From Dendrophyllia cribrosa (Eukaryota; Cnidaria; Anthozoa; Scleractinia; Dendrophylliidae), in NCBI GenBank assembly GCA_024195265.1, contig JAJLRJ010000002.1, forward strand, positions 15,867,764 through 15,931,763: DNA of 64,000 nucleotides, in the 5' to 3' direction. Position numbers and translations under genes: made by a program. The notes beneath the pieces were generated by a model. It made no database searches. It saw only the letters and a program-made list of their open reading frames with translations, and was not told the origin of the DNA. Below, piece after piece: positions 11,769-24,887 of the stretch. Each line of letters starts with the position of its first letter. Positions within the stretch are counted from its first letter, which is position 1.

Positions 11769-12953
11769 ACACAATTTTATAGGTTGCTTAACATGGCTGC
11801 AAATCATGGAATAGTCTGCAAACTAAAAGCCTAAAAATAAATAAAAACTTCAAGCTTGGGACTAAAAGGTCTCAAAGAATTTTGCTTTAAGAGTAAACAT
11901 ATTGTTTAAAATGTGTTGTGTAGTATAAAAACGTTGAAATGACTAACATCTGTTTATGCTGAAGTTAGATGTCAATTTTTTTCTGCCAGATAATATTACT
12001 TTATTCAAAATAAAATGTAACTAAACTTTAAACTTCGTATAAACAACCAAAGTTCTTAGAATTTGTTAACTAACCAAGCTTTTTCTGCATTAATGGAATC
12101 TGATTTAATTTTGTACTACCAGATAACTGGAGTAACTGTTGTAAACACAAAAAATGATATTGTTATATATATTAATGTTGGTTAAGTGAAGTATAGTGAA
12201 TTATCCAATGAAACCCAAAACTTTTTCGTGATAGTGCATGGGTCAAGATTAGTTTTATATTTTGCTATTAACCATATAGTATGACTGTACTAAAATTAAT
12301 ATAGGTCAGACAAATAATTTCAAATAATGTAAAGTTTTTAATAGAGATTTCGTATTGAATGTTGGTTGTATTTCGGTGTAATAAGTATTAATTCTCAAGT
12401 CCTTTCAGAAATAAAGAATTAATTGAGAATTAAAATAATTGTTAATTATGTAGTATTGGATTATTAAAAACCAATTTTAGCTTTTTAGTTTCATGTACAA
12501 TCATCCATATTTACATTTCACCCAAAAGGAAGACTAAATTTCTAAGAATTTTGTCACTGGATTGAACAGCCATAGCATCCAGTACAACTAAATAAATTAT
12601 TGCAAAATTAACCCTTTAACCACTGAATTTATAATTTTACCTATTTTTTGCATGTAATTTTTAAAAAACTGCCAAAAAATCAATTTAATTTTTGCTGAAA
12701 TTTTCACAACAATTTCAAGTCCAATACGGAAATTGTAAAAAGAACATCCAGAAATCCCAGATGGTATTGCAAGCTTATGGCTGCTATATCTACTTCATAA
12801 CAAAATCATATTGTGTTTATTTTGTTCAGGTTGTATCTGATCCGGAGCCTTGGGTTAAACAATTTTATTATTAGGTATTTCTACATTACATGGCATTATG
12901 AGATTAATAGCAATAATTATTGATTACTTGAATAAATATTAACTGGAGTCCAT
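11769..12953. other. AT-rich intergenic, nothing recognised
   Basis: No conserved coding frame, RNA gene or clear repeat was seen. Confidence 0.4.
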
Positions 12954-13207
12954 TATTACTGTGCGGCTGCAAAATCCATGAACACTTTAATTTTAACATG
13001 TTGATTGTGTTTCTGCCAATATCTTGGAAGCCCCACATTTTCATTTGGCCAAACCTGGCTTCTTTTTAAATAACATGGAAAAATGCTAAGTCACATATTT
13101 CTTAGATAATTTAAACAAAGCAAGAGGGTAATGATAAGAAATGAACCTTGGCTAGTAATTAATGATCAAACCAAAGTGTTTACAGATTTTGTAGCCGCAC
13201 AGTAATA
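12954..13207. mobile_element. 254-bp TA-flanked MITE
   Basis: Left TATTACTGTGCGGCTGCAAA (12954 onward) is mirrored by TTTGTAGCCGCACAGTAATA ending at 13207. The arms extend 23 bp with one mismatch. A TA at each outer edge would fit a Tc1/mariner-type target. Confidence 0.7.
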
Positions 13208-13596
13208 TTTCGTAAAAATGTGGCCACATTTTTCTCAGGTAAAAAAAAAAAATGTGTCATTGTTTAACACAAATAGTGAAGTATATGGAAAACCGGGCAA
13301 GCTTTAAGGGCTACTTTTCTTTTTAAACTTCCATGGTTGGGTGGCCTAAACAGTGTGCAGGGGGTTATGGGGGTTTCACTCCTGTAGAAAGGAGGATATT
13401 ACTAGCTTCCCATCATACCTTGCTCCAATTTCAGTGTAATGGTTTCTGGTCAGTGAGAGGAACGCGTTTTATTTATGGCAAAGTTTTCACGTGGGGTCCA
13501 GCCGTTTGATAATATAGTTGCTACGCCGTGCATGCCAGGAAGATAGTAATATCTTCTTTTCTCTTGTAGGGGACCAAGATTTTCTGTCCGAGATAA

Positions 13597-13863
13597 GTAC
13601 CGTATTTTCTCAATTAAACACCCCCGGCGTTTATTACAAACTTGGCCTAGTGGACCCGGCGTTCCTTTGAATCAGCAGTTTTTACTCGCCCGCTATTTTT
13701 CAAGAAAGGGTTATTTTTCGTTTTTCTTGGCAGCCGTGTACCTTGCTCTTAAATCTTAAGTTTATTATACCACAAATAAATGTTCGAGGAGCTTACTTAC
13801 AACTTCCTCTATTATACCTGGTGTTCATTCGGGGCCCGGCGTTTAATCAAGAAAACACGGTAC
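13597..13863. mobile_element. 267-bp MITE with GTACCGTRTTTTCT ends
   Basis: Left GTACCGTATTTTCTCAATTA and right TTAATCAAGAAAACACGGTA (then C) are inverted repeats with four or so mismatches. GGCGTTTA-type motifs lie just inside both ends. Non-coding. Confidence 0.65.
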
Positions 13864-15033
13864 ATACAGTTTACCAAGCTCAGAATTGTTCATTCTGTTA
13901 AATTCCACAATACGCCCTGGACTAGCACAGAAAATAGTTGACTGACTTTCAACTCGCTGAGAGCTCCCCATTTTTAATATAATTTATTTGTTGGAACCTC
14001 CTTCATACAAGCCCAAGCTCAGACACCCTCTGGAAATGTATGGTTTGTATGCAATAGAACTGGAGCCAGGCTCATTTTAGGTGCCGCTGCCCTTTCCCTC
14101 CCCAGACCACAATGCCGCCCCCTTGCAAGACCATGTTTGGGTTGCTCTGTTCACTTCTTTTAACTTAATACCCCCAGGTTAAACTAGAGTCATGACCAAG
14201 TAAAGAAGAGTTGCGGTGGCTCGGTAGACTCCATCATTGTAAGCTAGGGCCAGAGTGAATAAGGGAGGTGGACGAGTGAAAATGTAAGAGCCTGAAAATT
14301 TTTTTATCCCTCAGGCCAAACTTTTAAGCAAGATAAGGGGCGGTCTCGCCTGTAATAGATCGTTTACTTCACGAGGGTGGAAATGTACGAGAATTGTACA
14401 TGTCCACTGCAACGGGTGTTTGTCAGCAGGGGTTCATGTAGTATTTTCAAGAACAGTATCACAGAAAGGCCATCAGAAGTGAGTTGGGTTAAATTCGCAT
14501 AGGTGCAAACAAACCACCCACAAAGGTCATAGGTCAAGGGTGCAGGAGAACAGAAAAAGCTGTTTAGTCTCTCAGGTTAAATAGGTCAGTATATACTGAC
14601 AAATTATTTCTTTGGATTTTCAATATTTACGTAACAGAAAACTCTGTAATTTTGTCAAATGTCCTAGGGTATAAAACTGTACAGAAATGTTTACCACAAT
14701 CCCTTAGTTCCAAAATCTTTATTTAGCCTTCATTTGAATTTTTTCCCTCGCCTAGTTGCAAAAACTGGCCAAACAACATCTGCCCAGTAGATAAGTTCCG
14801 AGAGCAGAATTCTAAAAAAGGCAATTTTGTTGTCTCTGGACAACACTAAAATTCAAATGCATTGCATTATGCAGTACTTTCTGCAACTGCTTTCAGCCCA
14901 ATGTTTTAATAGAGTACTGCCAATGTGTGACGTCGCAAATACCTAAATTTACGAAACTACAAGATTTGACCATTGTCATTAAGAGCATGATTAAAAATAA
15001 TGCCCATTTGCCAAAAATCAGCATCTTATTGCA
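13864..15033. other. Intergenic, nothing firm
   Basis: Mixed-composition sequence between the MITE and the hairpin at 15.03 kb. No gene or RNA is recognised. Confidence 0.35.
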
Positions 15034-15188
15034 ATAGCCCAATTTTGATAAATTAAAATTCTACTTGAAACAAGACATCATGACTGCAAGGCTTAGGGGG
15101 ATAATAGGGATTTAATATGGTTTATTCCCCTAAGCCTCGTAGTAATGTCTTGTTTCATGTTGAATTTTAATTGTCGAAATTGGGCTAT
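15034..15188. repeat. Inverted-repeat hairpin, ~70-bp arms
   Basis: The left arm, starting ATAGCCCAATTTTGAT, and the right arm, ending ATTGTCGAAATTGGGCTAT, are reverse complements. Both contain GAAACAAGACAT and AGGCTTAGGGG. A spacer of about 15 bp separates them. Probably a foldback MITE. Confidence 0.65.
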
Positions 15189-15466
15189 TTGGGGATGAAA
15201 TATATTTGGCAATTTTTTGCTGACAACTCAATACAAGTCTTCTAATTTTGCCAAGTTCTAAATGGTTAGAACAAGAAAATTTAAAAGGGTTTTTATAGAC
15301 TCATCAGAACTTTTAAGTGCCAACAGACAAAGAAATAGGAGCTCAGTATTACTATAACTAGACAAAGCCATGACATTTATTGCAATTTCATTACAGGTTA
15401 AAATATGCTTTTAAACCTTCACAAACTTTAAGTGACTAAACAAAATAAAAACAACAAACAAATAAA

Positions 15467-16540
15467 ACAAAGAATGCAAAAGAAATATTGCAATGCTTTG
15501 AAGCACGGCAACGTTTCTTGAACTGCATTCATAGGCTCAGGAGACCTAAGGAAATAACCTAACCTTGACCCTAATACAAAGAATGCGAAAGAAATATTAC
15601 AATGCTTTTAAAAACACGGCAACGTTTCTTGAACTGCATTCATAGGCTCAGGAGACCTAAGGAAATAACCTAACCTTGACCCTAATACAAAGAATGTGAA
15701 AGAAATATTGCAATGCTTTGAAACACGGCAACGTTTCTTGAACTGCATTCATAGGCTTAGGAGGCCCAAGGAAATAACCTAACCTTGACCCTAACACAAA
15801 GAATGTGAAAGAAATATTGCAATGCTTTGAAACACGGCAACGTTTCTTGAACTGCATTCATAGGCTTAGGAGGCCCAAGGAAATAACCTAACCTTGACCC
15901 TAATACAAAGAATGCGAAAGAAATATCACAATGCTTTGAAACACGGCAACGTTTCTTGAACTGCATTCATAGGTTCAGGAGACCTAAGGAATTAATCTAA
16001 CCTTTGCTGTAATACAAAAATGCGAAAGAAATATTACAATGCTTTGAAACACGTCAACGTTTCTTGAACTGCATTCATAGGTTCAGGAGACCTAAGGAAT
16101 TAACCTAACCTTGACCCTAATACAAAGAATGCGAAAGAAATATTGCAATGCCTTAAAACATGGCAACGTTTCTTGAACTGCATTCATAGGCTCAGGAGAC
16201 CTAAGGAATTAACCTAACCATCACCCTCATACAAAGAATGCGAAAGAAATATTGCAATGCTTTGAAACACTGCAACGTTTCTTGAACTGCATTCATAGGC
16301 TCAGGAGGCCTAAGGAAATAACCTAACCTTGACCCTAATACAAAGAATGCGAAAGAAATATTGCAATGCCTTAAAACATGGCAATGTTTCTTGAACTGCA
16401 TTCATAGGCTCAGGAGGCCTAAGGAATTAACATAACCTTCACCCTCATACAAAGAATGCGAAAGAAATATTACAATGCCTTAAAACACAGCAATGTTTCT
16501 TGAACTGCATTCATAGGCTCAGGAGGCCTAAGGAATAAAT
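15467..16540. repeat. Tandem array, ~109-bp unit, about ten copies
   Basis: Copies start with ACAAAGAATGCGAAAGAAAT at about 15467, 15577, 15687, 15796, 15905, 16013, 16120, 16231, 16339 and 16447. Each contains CAACGTTTCTTGAACTGCAT and CATAGGCTCAGGAG. Copies differ by a few substitutions and 1-2-bp indels. Open frames across it on the minus strand are by-products of the periodicity. The array lies about 370 bp from the stop codon of MAT2A and could be in its 3' flank. Confidence 0.9.
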
Positions 16541-16907
16541 AATGAAAGATAATTTAACTATGTTTTTTTGTAAGGTACAAAGTTCCACTGATTTTTTCTA
16601 TCTAAAAATAGTGTTTTTCATTTTTATGTTTTTCTAAAATGAGCTTGCATTTTTTTTACAGCAGCAAACACGAACAACACTTATACACACAATCCATTAG
16701 GTATATTTGAAAAAAAAAAAATAGTGTTCCTGAATGTGTTTGAACCAAAATAGCTTTAATTCGATTTTCAAGTCTATATATATCTTTTCAGCTGTTCCTC
16801 TTTATGGAATCAATTTTTAATTGAATCACTTTAGTCTACTCCAGCAGGTATACTTTCCTCCAGTGTTTCCAATGTCAAGAAATTCAGTGTTCCAATGGAA
16901 TATTTAT
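16541..16907 (-). other. Probable MAT2A 3' UTR
   Basis: Non-coding sequence just downstream (on the minus strand) of the MAT2A stop. An AATAAA overlaps the stop region on the minus strand, too close to be an ordinary cleavage signal. No clear terminator. Confidence 0.35.
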
Positions 16908-19900
16908 TTAAAAGACAAGCTTCTTGGGAACTTCCCATGTGAAACCAGGCTTGAAATGACCATACACACATGTATCTTGGTAGACAGGCTTTTTCAAGTC
17001 AAGTGCCCTGAAAATAAGCAAAGAAAAACCTCAATTGCAAGGAAAATTAATAGGCTCTCCATAATAATATACAAGTGTTCATAAAGTTGCCCTTGCAATG
17101 CACTAATTTTTTTTAGTCAACGATGGTTACTCAGCTCTTCATGCAAGGATTAACAGAATGCAATAAACCTTGAAAAATGTCCTAAATATGAATGGCTACT
17201 TACAAAGCGTTGCACTTTAGAAAATAAAATAATTGACTGTCACTTACTTCACAATCATGCCGGGGCGAAGATCGAAGTTATCCTTGACAATCTTCAAGAG
17301 CTCATCTTCAGTCTTTTTGCTAGTTCCATAAGAGAACACTGTGATTGAGAGAGGCTCAGCAATGCCAATAGCGTACGAGACTTGAACAAGAGCACGACGG
17401 CACAGTCCTGCTGCTACTAGAGATTTGGCAATCCACCTGGCAGCATATGCACCAGAGCGGTCAACCTGCAAAAATAAAATTGTTATATTTAGCATAAAGA
17501 GAAAGATCTTTGTATTGTACAACCCAGGTGTTGACCTTAAAATTCATCATTTGATATCCTACAATGAAACTAAAAATTATGAAGAAATAAAGGTCCAAAT
17601 GAGAAAAGATGGCACTTTATTTTGATTTCAAAGCACACTGTTGTTTAATCATTTTATGGCAGAATTAAAAAATAAGTCAAGTTATCTTTTGTTGCCTTGT
17701 TATTATTGTGATGTCATAAACCCAACAGTGAATTAAAAAAAGTTACAGTTAAAAGAGACTTAAAAAAACCAGCAGGAAGTACAATAACATATATTTAACG
17801 AACCTTAGAGAAATCCTTTCCAGAGAAAGCACCTCCACCATGGGCACCCCATCCACCATAGGTATCGACAATGATCTTCCTACCAGTAAGACCGGCATCG
17901 CCCTGGGGACCACCAATCACAAAGGCACCAGATGGTTGAAGATGGTAGATCGTGTCATCATCAAGATATTTGGTGGGGATAACTTCCTGCAAAAGTTTGA
18001 AAATAGTATGTTAATAACACTTAAGATTTCAACAGAAGGTTAATTGAGGCCAAATCCCACTCTAGACCACACAAGATACTAGTCCAATGCCGGTTTGCTT
18101 TCTACATTACCACTCAGGGCAAAATAATTCCAATTTTTTTTGGACATTTATGGAAGGTGAAAGGAGTTGATCAACTTGATAAAACTTTTATTAGACATTT
18201 TTTTTTTAAACTTTGAAATCAGAGAGGAAACTTTAAGAAGTAAGAGAAGCATAAACATGACAAACTTGCAACTGCAACTACACACACACCTTGATGACTT
18301 TCTCATACAGCTGTTTCCTCTGCTCATCCAACGTGATATCAGGGTCATGTTGAACTGAGATAACAACAGTATGGACTCTGAGAGGGATGGCAGCTCCATT
18401 CTCAAACTTGTACTCCACAGTGACTTGGGTCTTGGAGTCAGGTCGCAGCCAATTCATTGTTCCATTACGCCTGTTCTCTGAGAGCTTTTTGTTGAGATTG
18501 TGTGCCAACACAACAGTCAGGGGCATGAGCTCCTCTGTTTCATCAGTAGCATAACCAAACATAAGACCTTGGTCACCAGCACCAATGTCTTCCTCATTTC
18601 TCCCTGTGTGAACTCCCATGGCAATGTCAGGACTTTGCTGTTCAAGTGCAACCAAGACATTGCAGGTCTTGTAGTCAAAGCCTGAGAGTTGAAGAAAAAT
18701 TCCAAAAAAAAAAGATAATTAATAGGCCACTTAAAAAAATAACATAATACTCTTTAAAGTGTAGGTTTGGGTGGTGCTTGATGTAAGCCTGATTTTTCCA
18801 ATTTCTTTTGTTTTCAGCAGGAACTGCACATGCTATGCTTCAACTTCTTGGCAATTTGCATACGGTGCACATTTGTATACAAACACACAATGCTACATCC
18901 TAGCATTCCTACATGTACTCTGAATTCCATTGCGCCATAATTCTAACAAAGTACACCCCGGTGAGGCTGAGCCTGAACATAAAAAATGTGGTATGTTCCA
19001 GTGGTCTATTACTATGAACCACCTTGTACAACATAATAAACAGTACATGAAACTCAAATTATTCCTCAATATCTTTTTTAACACCTTTTTGATATTACCC
19101 TTACCAAAACAATTATGAAACTAGTTTTAGGAACAGAGAGAATTTTAACAGTAGCAATACCACATGATAAAGGAAAGGAACTGAGCAGACAACCAGCTTT
19201 GAATAGCTTTAACTGCAAGATGCTATCAGTTGTTTTACAGATTCATTGATAACATGCCTGTACCTTTGTTAGAGTCATCATAGCCGATCTTTTTGATGGT
19301 ATCACGGATCACGGCCTGGTAGTCAACAACGGCTTTGGATGTGATTTCACCACAAACAAGAATCATGCCTGTCTTGGAAACGGATTCTATTACAAAGAAA
19401 ATGTGATTTAATTAGTAAGCTGTAATTATACAAGCACAACTGGATAAACCTTTCTTGATTGTTAACAAAACAGGCCTTGAAAAAAACACAAGATAAAACA
19501 TTTGATAAAGAAAAATAAATAAAGCCTCTATGACCAAGAAGCAGTGTGTAAGCTTATTGAAAACTTTTCTCGATGTAAATGTAAACAAAACTTCGTATAA
19601 TACCCAATATCGTGATGTAAATGAAAAGCAAAACCAGATCCCAGTAAGACATTTTAGTCAAATACTAGATTAACTGGAATAACCGTGCTCTGCAAATCCA
19701 GAAATTTATGTAGACCAATCGACTTCGGTATCCATGAAAATAGTATAGTGTATTGATTGTACAACAAGCAGTGTATAAGCTATAAGTTAACTTATATTTA
19801 AAACTTTTCTCCACGAAAATGTAAACAAAACTTCGTAAAAAAGTAATTTGTTTTAGGCTAAACTACAGAATACAGAATATCGTGATGCAAAAGAAAATAA

Positions 19901-21233
19901 AACTAGATCAGGAAAAACATTTCGCCCAAATACTAGATTGACTGGAACAACCGTGCTCTATTGATCAAAACAGGTCTTTGAATCTAGAAATTTTTGTGGA
20001 CCAATCGATTCAAAGAAAATAGTTCGGGGTATTTTAAAAATTAATTGGAAAACATCGACAAATGTTACTTTGCAATAGAAGAATACGATTGCGTCATAGT
20101 TTTAATTCATACTCCACTCGGAAACAAACGATATTTTGGTGCTGAAAACGAAAACAAACGAAACGTGATGAGCATAACGTAGTCGATGTCTACTACGGCA
20201 GGTGTGACCGGTTTGGCGAGATTGTAAATGCTCTGCCAACGCTGCCCAACTGGAGCAAACCATACGTGATATCATGGAAATTTTGATTTAAGGACAAAAA
20301 CAATCACTCGTTCGAAAAAGTTTTCGCTTGACTTGAAGAAACCCCCCCAAAAATACAGAGAACATCGAACGCTCAAGTTTGTCATGTGATTTGTCATGAA
20401 TATTGAAGACCGCATTACGCAATTTTCACTCGATCCCGGGAAATTACTCTCATGGGCATCAAGTTGGCCACGCAGTGCTAAACTGTCCAGAACCGATTGC
20501 AACGATGAACTTAAATGTGAATTTGCCCCGATAATAGGTAGATCGGGCGACAAGAAAAAAGGAAAACGGATAAAATGCCTACGTCTGCGCCCACAATTAA
20601 TAAAAGCGACATTTTTTTTAATAAATTCGCACGCGTGTTTGGACACTTGTACATGTAAGCTTAGCAAAAATCCGTATCTACGTACGGAAACAGACGTCTG
20701 GATACTAGCTTTTTATTTTAAATTTACTTCAGCAAAAATTTCAAGTCAACGAACCGACGCCCAATATTTTTCAATAACGTTTAAAACGCAGTGACGAAAC
20801 CCAAATTTAAAGCTTATTTAATCACAACAACGCCTTTCGAGCAAAGTGGCCGAATGGAAATTTTTATTACTTGGACTTACCGCACGCAACTTTAGCATTG
20901 GGATCCTGTTTAAGATGGGCGTCCAGAATAGCGTCAGAGACCTGATCGCAAATTTTATCTATGAAAAATACAGAACACTTGTTAGCAAGTGATTCGAGAA
21001 AGCTGGAGAAAGTCCGACCGTCAAAATCCAACTGTACAATTTCAAAACAGTGCGATAAAGCAATTAAACATTCTAGCAGATTAATACAATTTACCTGGAT
21101 GTCCCTCACCAACGGACTCAGAAGTGAAGAGGAAAGTATTGTTTTGCGTATCTGGGTTGTTCATCTTGAATCGTTTGGCTGAAGGACCGTTCAGTTCCTC
21201 GCTAAAGTTTGCGTCGTAAAAAGTGTGACTCAT
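16908..21233 (-). CDS. MAT2A: S-adenosylmethionine synthetase (7 exons, 410 aa)
   Basis: Minus-strand exons in order: 21233-21095, 20958-20881, 19386-19264, 18681-18290, 17986-17804, 17465-17248 and 17007-16908. All junctions are GT-AG and the sum is 1233 nt with a TAA stop. The enzyme makes S-adenosylmethionine from methionine and ATP in the cytosol, feeding methylation and polyamine synthesis. Signatures: [15 protein letters not shown] (42-56), [12 protein letters not shown] (147-158) and the glycine-rich GGGAFSGKD (294-302), all diagnostic of the family. Human MAT2A is 395 aa; the extra length is a longer N-terminus before [11 protein letters not shown]. The start is the first ATG in frame with the [11 protein letters not shown] exon. 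Orthologous to vertebrate MAT1A and MAT2A together; the symbol is a convenience. Confidence 0.97.
19541..20014. repeat. Imperfect tandem duplication in MAT2A intron 2
   Basis: Two diverged copies, about 19541-19735 and 19766-20014. Both carry AAGCAGTGT, ATGTAAACAAAACTTCGTA, AATATCGTGATG, CAAATACTAGATT, AACCGTGCTCT and GACCAATCGA in the same order. Non-coding. Confidence 0.6.
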
Positions 21234-22311
21234 GTCAGCCCTGTCACCTTTCTTGTACCGATGTGCTGAGTGACCACTTAGCTCGGATTACACTGGAACT
21301 AGCTATTTCATTGGTCGAATGCATCTCATCGAAAGACCTTTCTCCTCTTGGTCAATCAAGCACGTGCATCAGGGATGGCGGTAAATTTTTTTTTCTGACA
21401 ATGGCACTCGAATTTCAAAAGAAACTGCGTGATAGTAATGGCCAGAATTGTCGCGGAAATACTTTATAATTAATCTAAAGTATATTTATTGTCATCTCCA
21501 AGCTATCGTAAAAAGCTAAAAGATTGATTTGTGCGATCAGTAAGCTCGTAAAAGTTGCGTGACCTATTGCAGAAATTTGCATTGCGAAATCAAAATTCAA
21601 CTGAGTGATTGTGTGACATGCCAAGTAATTTTACTGTTGGACAAATATTTCGTAATTTTTTAATCGCTTTCTTCCACTCGGTAGGCAACTCTATTCTCAT
21701 TCGTATTTGGTAATCAGGTGATCGTGTTTGGCCATAGAAGCGTTGAAAAGATCGTAAAAGCTGGACTTAAAACTGGCTGAACAGGAAAGCAAACTGACCT
21801 GACTGACGAACGATTGGAACGAGCCCGGGCTGCAGGCTGGGGCATATTTTCACTCAGTGTCTTTGTTGTGAAATTTCTGTTCTCAATTAACTGTCTATTT
21901 ATATATATTTCAGAAATCACTGTCAAGCGCCATCCAAACGAGAACAGGTTGCTGATCCAAAGATTATGAGGCAATTAGTTGTCCATATCTCTCTTCCCAC
22001 ACCAGGAGCTCCTGCTCACACTAATTTGTAATTTAATTTCCTTGGGGAGTGGTTGGTATCCGTCTATTAATTATTAACTACAAATTCTAATTTTAAAACT
22101 TCACTAAATCTTCAACATTTCTTATTTCTCTAAATTTTACCAATCCTTTGAGAAAAACTATTTCCTCCCAAACATACCCAAAAATCACCAAAAAATTTAC
22201 AAAACACCCCATAACATAGATTTATGTTTTAAGAATAAGGTTTTTGGATTGCTTAATATTCCATTAAAGCGGAAAAATGGCGTTTAGGTTAACTCCCGCC
22301 TTAATATTAAT
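21234..22311. other. MAT2A 5' flank
   Basis: Upstream of the MAT2A start codon, so the promoter should be here, but no defined element is visible. No gene recognised. Confidence 0.35.
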
Positions 22312-22666
22312 AAAATGCACGCAAACTTAAAAATGCGCGAACAAACTTAAACTGAAAGTGCGAACAAACTTTATAAAATGCACGCAAACTTAATAAAATA
22401 ACTACAAACTTTATAAAAGGCACGCAAACTTTATATGATGGCTACAAACTTAATAAAAAGCACGCAAACTTTATAAAATGGCTGCAAACTTTATAAAATG
22501 GACACAACCGTTATGAAATGCACGCAAACTTTATGAAATGCACGCAAACTTAAAAAAACAATGGTGTGTGCAAACTTTATAAAATGCACGCAAACTTAAT
22601 AAAATGCACGCAAGCTTAATAAAATGACTACAAACTTTATAAAATGCACGCAAACTTTATGAAATC
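22312..22666. repeat. Minisatellite, ~20-bp unit
   Basis: About 17 imperfect copies of GCACGCAAACTTTATAAAAT. Variants replace GCACG with GGCTG, GACTA or GGACA. Unit length drifts by a few bases at the left end. Confidence 0.85.
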
Positions 22667-23542
22667 TTTGGGGAGTGGACTGTGAATCGTTGAACGACTG
22701 GGTACGAAGTGGAACCCACAAAAACAAAAACGTTCGATTTTCGAAGTCTTTATGACAAGTACGTAAATTGATCCAGCGTTGAAACAACCTTGGCGATGTC
22801 AAAGAAAGTCTTGTTTCTTTTAGCATTTCCATGTTCTCAGTTTATTCTTATTACATTCCCTGTGAAAATGTTACTGTATTAATTGTTTACCAAGGAAAAA
22901 GGCTTTTCTTTCCACAGAACGGCAGCAAGAGTAGCCTACAGAAGCTAATATCGTGTTCGAGAGCAAAAAAATACATTATACTCTTAAAATATATAGTATT
23001 TAGAAATAAATTCAGTTATATCATTAGAAATTCATTCAGCTAAGCGAAAGGCAACTACACAAATTTACAACCCTGAATTTTCCATTTTTATATCTGCCCT
23101 TTGGGTCATTTACTGGATTTCCTGTCACCGTGCTCAGTTGTGAAACCTGGGATGAAAATTAATCAATTAACAGACAAATATCTCAAGAACTGAATTGCCA
23201 ACAGATAAAAATAAACCCGGGAAATAAAACACTCATGAAACTTACACTGAAATTTCATCATTCAAGTTATCGAGGCAAGATCAACTTTGAATCTTATTCG
23301 TGTCGCCAATTTTGATGTCGAAGTTGCTCCCACAACCTCAGGGAACAGATGTTCAGACAGGACAATCCGAGGCCCATAGATGGCCTTTAGATGGCCTTTA
23401 TTTTAAAACGATAAGTATTAAAGCTGTATAAGCTTGTGGGGTCGTTTACAATTAACTAAAAACTTAAAAACTAGGTATATACAAAAATAACGTTTGGACT
23501 AAAATCAGCGATGCTTACAAATATAAAATTGTAAATCTAAAT
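22667..23542. other. Intergenic, nothing recognised
   Basis: No conserved frame or repeat pair identified. The part near 23400-23542 may be the 3' UTR of the LINE tail that follows on the minus strand. Confidence 0.35.
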
Positions 23543-23908
23543 TTAATTAGTATATACAAATTCATCTTTTCTAAAATTACAAGTGGATGCAGACGTTATC
23601 TTGAAGCTGAATTCATTAAAATTAACTAAAGATTTAAACTTTAGCCTGAGGTCACGGTAAGGAATGTTTATTGTCAGGGCACTACAATTGTTGGTCACTG
23701 CATTCCACAGGACTGAACCTCTAAACGCGACAGAGTCTTTCATGTAACGCGTCTTGAAGCGTGGAACAATTAAAGAAGCACAAGTCCGGGTTGAATAATT
23801 TGCTGTCCGTTTCTTAGAAATCAGATCGATTAATGTGACAGGTAACCTATCGTGGAAAGCTTTATGGAAACAGATAACATTCTTTGTACCAAGCATGAAC
23901 GGCAACAA
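23543..23908 (-). pseudogene. LINE reverse-transcriptase C-terminal tail
   Basis: 121 codons on the minus strand with the layout of the last part of CR1/jockey-type ORF2 proteins. A basic segment (VPRFKTRYMKDSVAFRGSVL) is followed by WNAV, a run of hydrophobic and charged residues, and a stop. No catalytic YADD part is present, so the copy is 5' truncated, the usual fate of LINE insertions. The clade cannot be set from this fragment. Confidence 0.65.
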
Positions 23909-24424
23909 TTTCGTCCGCTGATGGTCACGGTTTTAGTCGTGATTCTGGTTATGATCAGTTCACCATCGAGACTCGAGACACTGTTTTCAAGATCCCTGTT
24001 TTCTGCGATTTTGACCTGAAGAAAATAGTCATTCTACTGATCCATGTGATCTTTCTGTTGTCAATGATGAATGCAAGCCGAATGTCTGAATATTCATGAC
24101 ACGTTATCCAGATTCTGCTCTCCGCATCGCTGCTAAGTGCTCTCGAGGAATACGAAAGAATTGTAATGATTGTATTATTTTCTACTTTTCCGCCTAATGA
24201 AAATCATCGAAATTTTATACGCCACTCGGCTTCTGTCGCAGTGCGAAATCTGATTCCAGCCCTGGTGCAGTCGGCATATGCTTCTGGTTCGAAAGGTGTT
24301 GCTGCGCAACTCTGAGAATTGAAGAACACAAGTAACCATAAAGTTACGTTTAAAATAAGTCAAGGTGGGCATCTTCTCTGTCATGTGGCGCTCACCTGAT
24401 CGAATTGAGACTCTTTATTTTATA

Positions 24425-24640
24425 TTTTAGCTCAAAGCTCGATTTCCGAACTCAATCGAACCATGACTGTTCGATTTCGTTCGCCGATTTAATTCGATTT
24501 GGTTCGGGCATCGACTCACAAAAACATTTTGCGTTCGATTTCGTTCGATGGCCGAACTACATCGAACTCTTTCGTTCATTTGAGTTCGATAGAATTCGAA
24601 GGAGTTCGATGGGAAGTTTGTTCGATTTCGTTCGATGTGA
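24425..24640. repeat. Cluster of TTCGAT-type motifs
   Basis: About 200 bp dense in TTCGAT/ATCGAA, with GTTCGATTTCGTTCG repeated three times (near 24469, 24533 and 24621). Spacing is irregular, so it is not a simple tandem array. Confidence 0.55.
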
Positions 24641-24849
24641 TACGACGGAATAATATATACATATTATAAATTCTTGTTGCGCTCAACTATCGAGGATCAT
24701 TGACTTTAACTACACGGTACGAATCAGTAGGACCTAAGTGTGTTTGCATTCAAGTGTTACAATAATATTTCATAATCAAGTTTTATAAGAATTTTTGACA
24801 GAATGAAGGGAGGAAGTAGGTCAATGGATCGTCACAACCGAGATCATGT

Positions 24850-24850
24850 C

Positions 24851-24887
<37 letters not shown>

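Noticed and set aside
15657..16401. Repeated 66-69-codon frames on the minus strand
   Set aside because: They arise from the ~109-bp tandem unit, and the frame shifts with copy length; no family resemblance.
20272..20794. Overlapping 131- and 132-codon frames on opposite strands
   Set aside because: Within MAT2A intron 2; no recognisable domain and no splice-supported link.
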